NCBI GenBank assembly: GCA_009908925.1 | Contig: JAAAOH010000012.1 | Span: forward strand, 1-23,401 | From: Spirochaetota bacterium | GTDB lineage: Bacteria > Spirochaetota > Spirochaetia > DSM-27196 > PWMO01 | Direction: 5' to 3' | Length of the DNA stretch: 23,401 bases | Shown: piece by piece, positions 6,946-14,667 of the stretch | Numbering within the stretch: the stretch's first letter is position 1 | Layout: every line of letters starts with the position of its first letter | Position numbers and translations under genes: made by a program | Notes under the pieces: generated by a model | What the model saw: only the letters and a program-made list of their open reading frames with translations | The model's database searches: none | Told to the model about the DNA's origin: nothing

Positions 6946-8136
6946 ATGTCCGTTCGCACTATCAAAGATGCAGATCTGAAGAACAAGAGAATCATCGCGC
7001 GCGTCGATTTCAACGTACCGGTGAAAGACGGTGGGGTAGCGGACGATACCCGCATCCGCGGGGCGCTGCCCACTATACAGTACGTGCTCGATCAGCCCGG
7101 CGCCAGCCTCATTCTCATGAGTCACCTGGGGCGGCCCAAGGGGAAGCGGGATGACGCTTTGAGTCTCAAGCCGGTCGCGGATCGACTCTCGGAGCTGCTC
7201 GGCAAGACGGTCAAGATGGCGCCGGATTGCGTCGGCGAAGATGTGGAGAAGTTGGTGAGCGAGCTCGCCCCGGGCGAGGTGCTGTTGCTCGAGAATCTGC
7301 GCTTTCACAAGGAAGAAACCGACAACGATGCCGAGTTTGCGGGGAAGCTGTCACGACTTGCCGACATCTACGTCAACGACGCCTTCGGCACGGCCCACCG
7401 CGCCCACGCCTCCACCGAAGGAATCACGCGACATCTTCCGGGATTCGCCGGGTTTCTTATCGAAAAGGAAGTTGCCTTCTTCGAGCCGGTGGTAAAATCG
7501 CCCCAGCAGCCGTTTGTGGCGATTATCGGTGGCGCCAAGGTCTCGACGAAGATCAGCGTGCTCGAGACGCTGCTTCCCAACACCAGCACCCTGGTGATCG
7601 GCGGCGGTATGGCCTATACCTTCCTGAAGGTGCAGGGGCATGAAATCGGAAAGTCCCTCGTCGAAGAGGAGTACCTCGACACCGCCAGGAACCTGCTCAA
7701 AAAGGCCGAAGATGCCGGCGTGGAGGTCGTTCTGCCGGTTGATCACGTCGTCGCCGGGGAGTTCTCCGAGACCGCCACGCCGGAGTCTCTCGATGATGTG
7801 GAGATTCCCGCAGATAAGCTCGGCATGGACATCGGGCCGAAGACCATAGCGAAGATCAACGACGTCATCGCGGGCGCGAAGACGGTGCTGTGGAACGGAC
7901 CCATGGGAGTCTTCGAGTTCGACGCCTTTGCAAAGGGCACGCTCGAGATTGCGCAGAAGGTTGCGGCCGCCGATGCCACGACCATCGTCGGTGGTGGCGA
8001 TTCGGTTGCCGCGGTCAACAAATTCGGTCTCGCCGAGAAGATCGATCACGTGTCTACCGGCGGCGGGGCCTCTCTCGAGTTTCTCGAGGGCAAGACGCTG
8101 CCGGGAATAGCGGCAATCTCGAACGAAGGGAGTTAA
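6946..8136 (+). CDS. pgk: Phosphoglycerate kinase
   Basis: Glycolytic enzyme converting 1,3-bisphosphoglycerate and ADP to 3-phosphoglycerate and ATP in the cytoplasm. 396 residues, the usual bacterial length. Family signatures are all present: RVDFNVP (19-25), SHLGRP (59-64), ENLRF (116-120), GGAKVS (195-200), WNGPMGVFE (316-324), GGGDS (349-353) and STGGGASLEF (370-379), covering both the substrate-binding N-domain and the nucleotide-binding C-domain. The frame is open back to a GTG at 6904, but the ATG at 6946 is chosen because it follows AGGGGA at a 5-bp spacing and gives the normal family N-terminus. tpiA begins 4 bp after the stop, forming a glycolytic operon under the strong promoter at 6835-6863. 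Confidence 0.98.
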   Translation: MSVRTIKDADLKNKRIIARVDFNVPVKDGGVADDTRIRGALPTIQYVLDQPGASLILMSHLGRPKGKRDDALSLKPVADRLSELLGKTVKMAPDCVGEDVEKLVSELAPGEVLLLENLRFHKEETDNDAEFAGKLSRLADIYVNDAFGTAHRAHASTEGITRHLPGFAGFLIEKEVAFFEPVVKSPQQPFVAIIGGAKVSTKISVLETLLPNTSTLVIGGGMAYTFLKVQGHEIGKSLVEEEYLDTARNLLKKAEDAGVEVVLPVDHVVAGEFSETATPESLDDVEIPADKLGMDIGPKTIAKINDVIAGAKTVLWNGPMGVFEFDAFAKGTLEIAQKVAAADATTIVGGGDSVAAVNKFGLAEKIDHVSTGGGASLEFLEGKTLPGIAAISNEGS

Positions 8137-8140
8137 CAGG

Positions 8141-8899
8141 ATGGCACGTACACCGTACATGGCCGGCAACTGGAAGATGCACAAGACCGTTTCCGAGGCG
8201 CGAGTGCTTGCGTCGGAGCTTGTCAGCGAGCTCTCGGGCGCCTCTGCGAAGCTTATGATCGCGCCGCCGTTTACCGCGCTTTCAGCGGTTTCCCAGGTCG
8301 TCTCGGATTCCCCGATACGGCTCGGCGCTCAGAACATGGCACCCGAGGAATCCGGGGCGCATACCGGAGAGGTCTCGGTAGCGATGCTCGCCGACGTGGG
8401 CGTGGAAGTGGTGATTCTCGGACATTCCGAGCGCCGACACGTCTACGGCGAAACCGATGAGCTCATAAACCGTAAAGTGAAGCTTGCACTTGCGCATGAG
8501 ATGGAGGTCATCCTCTGTGTGGGCGAGACCCTCGAAGAGCGCGAGGGCGATCGTGCGGAGACCGTAGTGCAGGAACAGCTTGCCGCCGGCCTCGACGGCG
8601 TCGGCGAGGATCAGCTCTCGCTCGTAACTATTGCCTACGAACCGGTGTGGGCAATCGGCACCGGCCGCACGGCCACGCCGGAAGACGCGGATGCCATCCA
8701 TCAGATCATCCGCAACCGGTTTTCCACCATGTACTCGGCACAGGCCGCGGAAAACATGGTCATTCAGTACGGGGGTTCGGTAAAGCCGAACAATATCGTG
8801 GGCCTCATGGCCAAGGGAAACATTGACGGTGCGCTTGTCGGCGGAGCGTCGCTGAAGGCGGAGACCTTCGTTCCCATCGCCACCTACGATCGCACGTAA
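8141..8899 (+). CDS. tpiA: Triosephosphate isomerase
   Basis: Interconverts dihydroxyacetone phosphate and glyceraldehyde 3-phosphate. 252 residues, typical of the TIM-barrel enzyme. Catalytic residues are visible: N10 and K12 in GNWKMHK, H95 in ILGHSERR, and E167 in AYEPVWAIGTG. The phosphate-binding loops YGGSV (210-214) and ALVGGASL (231-238) are intact. The ATG at 8141 follows AGGGAG at an 8-bp spacing and lies 4 bp after the pgk stop, so the two glycolytic genes are co-transcribed and probably translationally coupled. secG follows 24 bp downstream. There is nothing unusual in the sequence. Confidence 0.98.
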   Translation: MARTPYMAGNWKMHKTVSEARVLASELVSELSGASAKLMIAPPFTALSAVSQVVSDSPIRLGAQNMAPEESGAHTGEVSVAMLADVGVEVVILGHSERRHVYGETDELINRKVKLALAHEMEVILCVGETLEEREGDRAETVVQEQLAAGLDGVGEDQLSLVTIAYEPVWAIGTGRTATPEDADAIHQIIRNRFSTMYSAQAAENMVIQYGGSVKPNNIVGLMAKGNIDGALVGGASLKAETFVPIATYDRT

Positions 8900-8923
8900 G
8901 GCCCCCGAAGCAGGAGATTGTAA

Positions 8924-9307
8924 ATGGGATTTTTGAGTATACTTCTGTTGGTCATCTTCGGAATTACCGCTGTGCTTCTCGTTGTTCTCGTCCTCCTCCA
9001 GGACGAGGGAGGAGAAGGACTCGGTGGAATTTTCGGCGGCGGTGGCCAGGCTCAGCAGGGCGGCCGGCGATCCGGGAATATCCTTACGAAGGCCACCTCG
9101 GTTCTCGGAGCGGTGTTCCTGGTGACGGCTTTCGCGCTTGCCTGGCTCAACCGAACGCCTGAAATGGGCGACGTCGAGCAGGCTGCGCGGCAACTCGAGT
9201 CCGACAGCGGTGTCGAGTGGTGGCAGGCCGAAGAGGATGCGGAGCCTGAAACCGGCACCGACCTCGAGGGCGGCACCATCGAACAACAGGACGACGAGGA
9301 CCAGTAG
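8924..9307 (+). CDS. secG: Preprotein translocase subunit SecG
   Basis: Small inner-membrane subunit of the SecYEG channel that stimulates SecA-driven export. 127 residues with two membrane segments (about 4-25 and 57-75) separated by the glycine-rich cytoplasmic loop GGEGLGGIFGGGGQAQQGG, followed by NILTKAT, the standard SecG pattern including VLLQ at the end of the first helix. The C-terminal ~50 residues are an acidic, Gln/Glu-rich tail with no membrane segment, a lineage-specific extension. AGGAGA precedes the ATG by 6 bp. A pgk-tpiA-secG order recurs in several bacterial groups, which supports the call. Confidence 0.93.
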   Translation: MGFLSILLLVIFGITAVLLVVLVLLQDEGGEGLGGIFGGGGQAQQGGRRSGNILTKATSVLGAVFLVTAFALAWLNRTPEMGDVEQAARQLESDSGVEWWQAEEDAEPETGTDLEGGTIEQQDDEDQ

Positions 9308-9329
9308 GCTCGACGGCCGGGCTATTATC

Positions 9330-9743
9330 ATGCGAGTTGCGACCGTCTTCTTCCCTCACGGAAACCGCGAACGACTGATGCACCTGGCAAAGGCGCTCAG
9401 TCGGGGCATGGAGTCTCAGGGGCATGAGGTCGACCTGATTGACGGGTCGCGGGATGTGAACACGAAGCTGAGCATCTACGGGTACATCGCCGTGGGCACC
9501 GAGGCGACCAATCTCTTCGGCGGGAAAATCCCGTCGCGGGTTGCGGAGTTTCTCGGCTCGGCCGGCATGGTCGCCGGCAAGAAATGCTTCGCATTCGTCC
9601 CGAAACGCTTCATCGGTGGCGGACGGACGTTGAAGCGCATCATGAACGTTATGGAGCATGAGGGCATGTTCCTGAAGCTATCCGATTCGCTGTCCTCGGT
9701 GGAGGAAGCGGAGGAAATCGGCAAGAGACTGAGCATCGGGTAA
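9330..9743 (+). CDS. Small flavodoxin-like-fold protein of unknown function
   Basis: 137 residues starting MRVATVFFPHGNRERLMHLA, from the ATG at 9330; the frame runs further back through secG but that extension is out of frame with secG and not credible. The alternation of hydrophobic strands and helices (VATVFF, helix, HEVDLID, YGYIAVGTE, GKKCFAFVPK) resembles a flavodoxin-like Rossmann domain. The first loop (FFPHGNRERL) lacks the usual serine/threonine-rich phosphate loop of flavodoxins, so FMN binding is doubtful. A degenerate GTE and PSRVAEFL lie where flavodoxins place later flavin contacts. No strong Shine-Dalgarno is seen 22 bp after secG. It probably ends the pgk transcript, since a hairpin follows directly after its stop. 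I do not recognise a named family. Confidence 0.7.
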   Translation: MRVATVFFPHGNRERLMHLAKALSRGMESQGHEVDLIDGSRDVNTKLSIYGYIAVGTEATNLFGGKIPSRVAEFLGSAGMVAGKKCFAFVPKRFIGGGRTLKRIMNVMEHEGMFLKLSDSLSSVEEAEEIGKRLSIG

Positions 9744-9744
9744 T

Positions 9745-9764
9745 CCGACGGGCGATCCCATCGG
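9745..9764 (+). terminator. Hairpin after the flavodoxin-like gene (possible terminator)
   Basis: Directly after the TAA stop, CCGA (9745-9748) pairs with TCGG (9761-9764) and GGG (9750-9752) with CCC (9757-9759) around a CGAT tetraloop, with one mismatch (C9749/A9760). No T-run follows, so it is not a canonical intrinsic terminator. The next promoter follows within 15 bp, which fits a transcription-unit boundary. Confidence 0.35.
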
Positions 9765-9777
9765 GCGACCCCGGAAA

Positions 9778-9807
9778 TTGACGCGTCGGGTGGCCAACGC
9801 GTACATT
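9778..9807 (+). promoter_or_regulatory. Putative promoter of the J-domain gene with paired ACGCGT sites
   Basis: TTGACG (9778-9783) and TACATT (9802-9807) are separated by 18 bp. Two copies of the palindrome ACGCGT (9781-9786 and 9797-9802) overlap the -35 and -10 boxes with 16 bp between their starts, which would suit an operator. Predicted transcription start is near 9814, close to the gene. Confidence 0.5.
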
Positions 9808-9828
9808 ACCGCGATACAGTAGGAAGCC

Positions 9829-10617
9829 GTGCAGACGTATTACGATATACTTGGGGTGGATGCCTCCTCGTCTCACGAGGAGATCAAGAAAGCCTTTCGT
9901 CGCAAAGCAAAACAGCTGCACCCCGATGTCACGCGCGCGGAGCGCGACGTGTCGCGAATTCATACGCTCATACAGGCGTACGAGACGCTCGGCGATCCGT
10001 TACGACGGGCGGAGTACGACAGAACGCACTTCATCGTCGCGGGGCGTGACCGGTTCGACTACCGGGATTTCCTGAAAGGGCAGACAGACGACCCGCGCAG
10101 TCAGTCGAAGCTGATATTCTTCGACCTGCTGCACAACAGGCCGGGCGATGCGCTCGAGACCTTCGAGGACGTGTTTCTCGGATTGCCCGATCGCCTCGAG
10201 CCGTACATGGACCGTGAGGACTTCATGGATTGCTCCTTCCTGCTGGCCGAGGAGTATGAACGACGCGCGGAATACCTTGCGGCGTATCGTCTGCTGGCGA
10301 GAACCGCGGAGCTCGAGCTCGAGCTTGCGTACTTCAAGCACTTTTTCGAAGAGGTGATTCACAGGCTCCGAAACATCGTATGCGTGAAGATGCTCGGACA
10401 GGTTGCGAACGAACGCATCATCGGATGCCTGGAGAACCTGATAGCGATGGGAATGCCCCGCAAGGATACCGCATTCTTTTTCAAGAAGGCGGCCGAGCTG
10501 TACCTCGAGCAGGATGATACGGTCACCGCGGGCGTGTACCTCAGGCGCGGCCTGGAGCTCGATAGCAAGCTGGCCGGAGCAAAGAAAATCCGCGAGAAAA
10601 TCGCCGGAGTAGTATGA
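9829..10617 (+). CDS. J-domain co-chaperone with helical C-terminal region
   Basis: 262 residues. The N-terminal ~68 residues are a J domain: YYDILGVDASSSHEEIKKAF followed by the HPD tripeptide at 31-33 and ETLGDPLRRAEYD, so it should stimulate an Hsp70 (DnaK). There is no Gly/Phe-rich region and no zinc finger, so this is a class III (J-only) protein, not the housekeeping DnaJ. The rest is helical and looks TPR-like, especially AFFFKKAAELYLEQDDTVTAGVYLRRGLEL at the end (residues 216-244, read across two segments). The start is GTG at 9829 with AGGA only 4 bp upstream; it begins right at the J domain and no earlier start is plausible. The stop overlaps or nearly touches the following SurA-like gene, pairing a cytoplasmic Hsp70 partner with a periplasmic folding factor. 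Confidence 0.87.
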   Translation: MQTYYDILGVDASSSHEEIKKAFRRKAKQLHPDVTRAERDVSRIHTLIQAYETLGDPLRRAEYDRTHFIVAGRDRFDYRDFLKGQTDDPRSQSKLIFFDLLHNRPGDALETFEDVFLGLPDRLEPYMDREDFMDCSFLLAEEYERRAEYLAAYRLLARTAELELELAYFKHFFEEVIHRLRNIVCVKMLGQVANERIIGCLENLIAMGMPRKDTAFFFKKAAELYLEQDDTVTAGVYLRRGLELDSKLAGAKKIREKIAGVV

Positions 10618-10619
10618 CC

Positions 10620-10623
10620 GGAG
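10620..10623 (+). promoter_or_regulatory. Ribosome binding site favouring the second ATG of the isomerase gene
   Basis: GGAG lies 8 bp before the ATG at 10632. The first ATG (10614), which overlaps the preceding stop, also has a GGAG (10606-10609) but at only 4-bp spacing. The later start also gives a cleaner signal peptide. Confidence 0.5.
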
Positions 10624-10631
10624 TGCATGAT

Positions 10632-11696
10632 ATGAGAAATACGACGACAAAGAGAATCGGCTCCATCCTCATTCTCCTTCTGACCGCACTTGCTCCCGTG
10701 GCTGCGCAGGTGCTCGATCAGCCCGTAGCGGTGGTTCGCCTCTATGAAACGGTGAATATCGGACAGCGGGAAATGCGTGAGCAGGAGCGGCTGCTCGAGC
10801 GGCAGCTCGGCCGTGACCTGACTGCAGAGGATCGGCGCGATCTCCTCGAGGCGCAGATAAACGAGATCCTCATTACGCAGGCCGCAGCGGAGCGAAACGT
10901 TCGCGTGAACGAGGAAGAGTTGCAGCAGGCCGTTGCGCAGCAGAGGGCATCGGTAGGACAGCCCATCAGCGACGCTCAGTTCCGCCAGCTCGTCCAGCAG
11001 CAAATGGGGCTCTCCTGGGAGGAGTATCGGGAGCAGGTCCGCGAGCGCCTCATCCAGGAGAAGTTCATCATGGAGGAACAGCGCTCCGTTCTGGAGGGCG
11101 TTCAGGCCCCGAGCGAGCGTGACATTCGTGCCTTCTACGATGAAAACGCTACGCGCTTCACGAATCCCGCGATGGTGAGATTCCGGCACGTTTTCGTCGA
11201 TACGCGAAACCTCTCCGAGGAGCGCGTCGCCGAGAAACGTGAGCGTGCCCAGGAGCTTCTCCGGCGCCTGCAGCGCGGAGACGCGAACTTCGAGGAGCTC
11301 ATGGACGCATCGATGGATGATGCGTCGTACTCAGCCGGAGACTTCGGCTACCTCATGCGGCAGAACCAGGAAGAGCGCAATCTCCTCGGGCAGGACTTCA
11401 TCGAATCGGTGTTCGCCCTCGAAGAGGGTGAGGTAAGCGACGGGCTTCTGGAATCAAATGTGGGTTTTCACATCGTGCAGGTCACCAATAGTCGACAGGC
11501 CCGGGTTCTCGGCCTGAACGATCCCGTACTTCCGGGGCAGAGCACGACGGTGCGGGACCAGGTGCGCAACTATCTGTTGTCCACCCAGCAGCAGAGGGCG
11601 TTCCAGCAGGCACTACAGGAGGTGGTTGAGGATCTTCGCGCGCAAGCGGAGGCGGAAGGAGATCTGACCGTCTACGAGGAGAACCTCGACTGGTAA
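10632..11696 (+). CDS. Exported SurA/parvulin-type peptidyl-prolyl isomerase
   Basis: About 354 residues from the ATG at 10632 (360 from the alternative ATG at 10614). The signal peptide MRNTTTKRIGSILILLLTA ends with a likely cleavage site after PVAA, so it acts in the periplasm. A helical SurA-N-type chaperone region (about 27-160) contains LLEAQINEILITQAA. A parvulin rotamase domain follows at ~180-289, with RFRHVFV, SYSAGDFGYLMR, FALEEGEVSDG and SNVGFHIVQV. A helical tail closes the protein. Only one rotamase domain is present, against two in E. coli SurA. By family analogy it escorts unfolded outer-membrane proteins, including barrels like those at both ends of this window. It lies downstream of the J-domain gene and 3 bp before nusB. 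Confidence 0.88.
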   Translation: MRNTTTKRIGSILILLLTALAPVAAQVLDQPVAVVRLYETVNIGQREMREQERLLERQLGRDLTAEDRRDLLEAQINEILITQAAAERNVRVNEEELQQAVAQQRASVGQPISDAQFRQLVQQQMGLSWEEYREQVRERLIQEKFIMEEQRSVLEGVQAPSERDIRAFYDENATRFTNPAMVRFRHVFVDTRNLSEERVAEKRERAQELLRRLQRGDANFEELMDASMDDASYSAGDFGYLMRQNQEERNLLGQDFIESVFALEEGEVSDGLLESNVGFHIVQVTNSRQARVLGLNDPVLPGQSTTVRDQVRNYLLSTQQQRAFQQALQEVVEDLRAQAEAEGDLTVYEENLDW

Positions 11697-11699
11697 CTC

Positions 11700-12125
11700 A
11701 TGGGCCTGCGTAGAAAAGGCCGCGTCATCGCGTTTCAGGCACTATACTTCTGGGATGTCACGCATCCTGACCTGGAAGACCTCCTGATGTTCGACTGGCT
11801 CGATGACGCCGATCCGAGCGATGAGAGTGGCGAACAGTCACGTACATTTGCCCGCCTCATTCTCTCGGGTGTTCTGGAGAATATCGACAGCGTCGACGAG
11901 GCGATACGCCGGCAGCTCGAGCACTGGGATTTTTCCCGATTGAGCTGGGTCGACCGGGCAATCCTCCGTCTCAGCACCTACGAACTGCTCTTCGCGCGTG
12001 ACATTCCCCCGTCGGTAACCATCGACGAGGCGATCGGAATCGCGAAGCAGTTTGGAGCCGACGACTCGTTTCGCTTCATAAACGGGGTGCTCGACGCCGT
12101 AAAACGGGAAAGTAGTGAGGCATGA
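11700..12125 (+). CDS. nusB: Transcription antitermination factor NusB
   Basis: 141 residues, all-helical RNA-binding protein that with NusE (S10) binds boxA RNA and promotes antitermination on rRNA operons. The family landmarks are present: GRVIAFQALYFWD near the N-terminus, WDFSRLSWVDRAILRLSTYEL in the middle (read as residues ~75-95), IPPSVTIDEAIGIAKQFG, and the C-terminal FINGVLDAV. The ATG at 11700 lies 3 bp after the isomerase stop; the nearest purine-rich AGGAGA is further upstream than usual, so re-initiation after the upstream gene is likely. Its TGA stop overlaps the next ATG by 4 bases. Confidence 0.96.
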   Translation: MGLRRKGRVIAFQALYFWDVTHPDLEDLLMFDWLDDADPSDESGEQSRTFARLILSGVLENIDSVDEAIRRQLEHWDFSRLSWVDRAILRLSTYELLFARDIPPSVTIDEAIGIAKQFGADDSFRFINGVLDAVKRESSEA

Positions 12126-13813
12126 TCCGGCGCGAAACGCTGGTGGGCGTGCTTTCAATCACCGTGGGGCTTCTGACCGCTGCGGTTGCAGCCCTTCTCA
12201 TCGTGACCGAGGTGCGCGGCGGACGAGCCGAGCGGGCCGTTGACGCGGCACTTACTCGCGCGGACCGCGCAATCGAGCAGGGGGACCTGCCCGCGGCCGA
12301 GGAAGCTCTTCTCGAGGGGGCCGCGGCCGCGCGGACCGCACCTCAGTGGCTGTCGCTCGCGAAGCGCGCCTACCGTATCGCTGAATCAACCGGGGACATG
12401 AGGCCCGCTGCCGACCTGGCGGCCCGGGGCACTCGCGCGGCGCCGAATGACCTCGACCTCCGCGCGGTAGCGGTACACGCCCATATTCGTGCCGGTCTAC
12501 CTGGCGAGGCCCTGCTGCTTCTCGAGGATATTCCCTCGACGACGCGGCTTGATGCGCTGCAGGCGGAGGCCCGGCTGGCGGCGCGGTCGTTGAGCGGTGA
12601 CGCGCTCGACCCTGCCGCGACGTCCGCCGAACGCAGGGACGGGTTGGCCGAAGGGCAGTTCTCCGTCCTCGTGGGCCTGGACCGCGTGAGCCCGGCTTCC
12701 GACTTCGCGGCTGCCTTTGACCTCACCCGGGCCCAATCCTTTGCCGTGAACGAGACCCTTCGCCTCGCCGAGATCGGTAATGCCGACGCGGCCCTCGGTG
12801 CTCTCGAGGAACGCAACCTCGTCAGCTCCTTTCCCGTGCTTGCCGCCTTTCTAGCCTACGACCTCGAAGACTATGAGCGCTACGAGACCCTTCTGCAGGC
12901 GATGAGCCCGCGCGCTGCGGTGAGGCCGGAGCAACTCATGCTGCAGGCAGACATTGCAATGCTTCGCGGAAACTACGCGGCTGCGGGCGCAGTCTACGAG
13001 GATCTGCGCGCGACGGCTCCCGCATTCTCTCCCGAGCAGTACCTGAACGCCGCCTGGCTGCAGCGCGGCAACCGCCAGGCCGCACGTGATATTCTTTCGA
13101 GCCGCGGGAATCGTTTCTCCGCATTCACCGATATAGCCAGGGCGGAAATCCTGCTGGCCTACGAGGAGGACCAGTCTGCGTCCCGGCGTCTCCTCGAACG
13201 CCGGCGGAGCGAGGTTGCCGATCCGGTGGTCCTCGATACCCTCTCGATGCACCTTTTCGAGCGGCGCCGGGGATCCGTGGCCGGCGTCGTCTCGCGGCTG
13301 TGGACCCTTGTGAACCGCCATCCCGAAAGCGAGCTCCCGGTACGCTACCTCGGCTGGTACGTCGTCTCTACCGGCAACTGGCCGGAGCTTTCGGTGCTCC
13401 TCGACCGCAGGCTCGACACCGCCCGTGAGATCGGTGCGCTCTACGAGGGTATTCTTGCGGTGAGGGGCCGGAATTGGTCTCGTGCACTCGAGTTGTTTTC
13501 CGCGGAGGACAACCGCAGCTGGCAGGCTGCGCACAATGCGGGGCTGGCGGCAATAGGGGCCGGCGCCCCGGCGTCTGCTCACGAGCATTTCGAGGAGGCG
13601 TTGCGCCGGCTCACGGATGCCGCTTCGGTTCCGCAGGTCGGCGAAGAGGCTCGCGGGCGGCATCGTTCCCGGATTCTCGCCGCCGATGGGCTTGCACACG
13701 GGCTTCGGGGCAATTACGCTGCGGCCTATCGACGCGCCGCCGAGGCGGTTGAGCTTGATTCGGGCAACGTTCGGGCGCGATATTTGATGACGACCTTCTC
13801 GGACCGGCTGTGA
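12122..13813 (+). CDS. Membrane-anchored TPR-like protein of unknown function
   Basis: 563 residues. A single N-terminal hydrophobic helix (about residues 8-28, LVGVLSITVGLLTAAVAALL) is an uncleaved anchor or signal, placing the rest in the periplasm if it follows the positive-inside rule (MIRRE at the N-terminus). The remainder is alanine- and arginine-rich helical repeats of TPR/SEL type, for example AIEQGDLPAAEEALLEGAAA and, near the C-terminus, LRGNYAAAYRRAAEAVELDS. Repeats are degenerate, so an exact count is uncertain. No catalytic motif is visible. It overlaps nusB by ATGA and is followed 27 bp later by map, so it is part of the same transcript. A scaffold role in the envelope is an inference only. 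Confidence 0.75.
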   Translation: MIRRETLVGVLSITVGLLTAAVAALLIVTEVRGGRAERAVDAALTRADRAIEQGDLPAAEEALLEGAAAARTAPQWLSLAKRAYRIAESTGDMRPAADLAARGTRAAPNDLDLRAVAVHAHIRAGLPGEALLLLEDIPSTTRLDALQAEARLAARSLSGDALDPAATSAERRDGLAEGQFSVLVGLDRVSPASDFAAAFDLTRAQSFAVNETLRLAEIGNADAALGALEERNLVSSFPVLAAFLAYDLEDYERYETLLQAMSPRAAVRPEQLMLQADIAMLRGNYAAAGAVYEDLRATAPAFSPEQYLNAAWLQRGNRQAARDILSSRGNRFSAFTDIARAEILLAYEEDQSASRRLLERRRSEVADPVVLDTLSMHLFERRRGSVAGVVSRLWTLVNRHPESELPVRYLGWYVVSTGNWPELSVLLDRRLDTAREIGALYEGILAVRGRNWSRALELFSAEDNRSWQAAHNAGLAAIGAGAPASAHEHFEEALRRLTDAASVPQVGEEARGRHRSRILAADGLAHGLRGNYAAAYRRAAEAVELDSGNVRARYLMTTFSDRL

Positions 13814-13840
13814 GTTCGTGCAGGTGAAAGGGACTGAGGC

Positions 13841-14602
13841 ATGATCAAGATTAAGACGGCGAAACAGATCGAGGGAATCAGAGTCGCGTCCGATCTTCTC
13901 GTGGAAGTACTTGGTGCGCTGGAAGAACAGGTTGCGCCGGGGGTGACGACGGGCGACCTCGACCGTCTGGCTCGTGAGATGATTGCGGAGCGAAACGCAC
14001 GGCCGGCCTTTCTCGGCTACATGGGGTTTCCTGCGGCACTCTGCACCTCGGTGGATAGTGCCGTTATCCACGGCATCCCCAACGACGTCCCTCTCGAACA
14101 AGGGCAGGTTGTGAGCATCGACTGCGGGGTGGAGTATCAGGGCTATTACAGCGACTCCGCGCTGACTATCCCTGTGGGTCGCATTTCCGATGATGTTCAA
14201 CGGCTCATGGACGTCACAAAGAAGAGTCTCGCACTCGGAATCGAGCAGGCACGGGTCGGGAATCGGGTCAACGACATCTCCCGGGCCGTCTATGAGCATG
14301 TGTCTCAGTTCGGCTATGGCGTCGTTCGGCCGTACTGCGGGCACGGCGTCGGACTCGACATACACGAAGACCCCCAGATCCCGAATTACGTAGGTTCCGG
14401 ACCCAATCCACGCCTCAAACCCGGGATGGTGGTCGCCATCGAACCCATGATCAATCTTGGGGGAGATGACATCGACGTACTCGACGACGACTGGACAGTC
14501 GTCACGATCGACGGGTCGATCTCGGCCCACTTCGAGCACACCATCGCGATCCACAGCGACCGCACGGAGATTCTCACCAGCCGCAACGGCGGCGGCGTGT
14601 AG
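13841..14602 (+). CDS. map: Methionine aminopeptidase type I
   Basis: Removes the initiator methionine from nascent proteins in the cytoplasm. 253 residues, normal for type Ia. The five metal ligands are all present at the expected spacing: D94 and D105 (SIDCGVEYQGYYSDSALT), H168 (CGHGVGLDIHEDP), E201 (AIEPM) and E232 (HFEHTIAI). The catalytic histidines H77 (VIHGIP) and H175 are also present. AAAGGGA lies 7 bp before the ATG at 13841. It is preceded by the membrane TPR gene with a 27-bp gap, and followed by a 93-bp promoter region for the HtrA gene. Confidence 0.98.
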   Translation: MIKIKTAKQIEGIRVASDLLVEVLGALEEQVAPGVTTGDLDRLAREMIAERNARPAFLGYMGFPAALCTSVDSAVIHGIPNDVPLEQGQVVSIDCGVEYQGYYSDSALTIPVGRISDDVQRLMDVTKKSLALGIEQARVGNRVNDISRAVYEHVSQFGYGVVRPYCGHGVGLDIHEDPQIPNYVGSGPNPRLKPGMVVAIEPMINLGGDDIDVLDDDWTVVTIDGSISAHFEHTIAIHSDRTEILTSRNGGGV

Positions 14603-14622
14603 AGCTATGTTGTTGGAACTGT

Positions 14623-14643
14623 GGTGTAACGACGGGGTGTAAC
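14623..14643 (+). repeat. Direct repeat GGTGTAAC in the htrA promoter region
   Basis: Two identical 8-base copies, GGTGTAAC, start at 14623 and 14636, 13 bp apart. The second copy runs into the position of the -35 box. They could be a tandem activator or sigma-factor recognition site for this stress protease gene; no known regulator is recognised. Confidence 0.5.
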
Positions 14644-14667
14644 AAGCGACGGACGGCACGCTATACT
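14639..14667 (+). promoter_or_regulatory. Putative promoter of the HtrA gene with inverted repeat at the start site
   Basis: The -10 box TATACT (14662-14667) is strong, but 17 bp upstream the -35 position reads GTAACA, a 4/6 match, so the promoter may need an activator or alternative sigma factor. An inverted repeat TGCGC (14667-14671) and GCGCA (14679-14683) brackets the predicted start of transcription. The leader would be only about 22 bases. Confidence 0.55.

Noticed and set aside
6024..7073. 349-codon minus-strand frame across the TPR gene end, the pgk promoter and pgk start
   Set aside because: It overlaps certain genes and a near-consensus promoter on the other strand, and its translation shows no domain.
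8282..9331. 349-codon minus-strand frame opposite tpiA and secG
   Set aside because: Antisense shadow of two certain genes, with no conserved motif.
12851..14659. Long open frame (602 codons) on the minus strand opposite the TPR gene and map
   Set aside because: It lies antisense to two well-supported genes, its translation is low in recognisable motifs and rich in His/Arg/Pro typical of antisense GC-rich frames, and it has no ribosome binding site or family resemblance.
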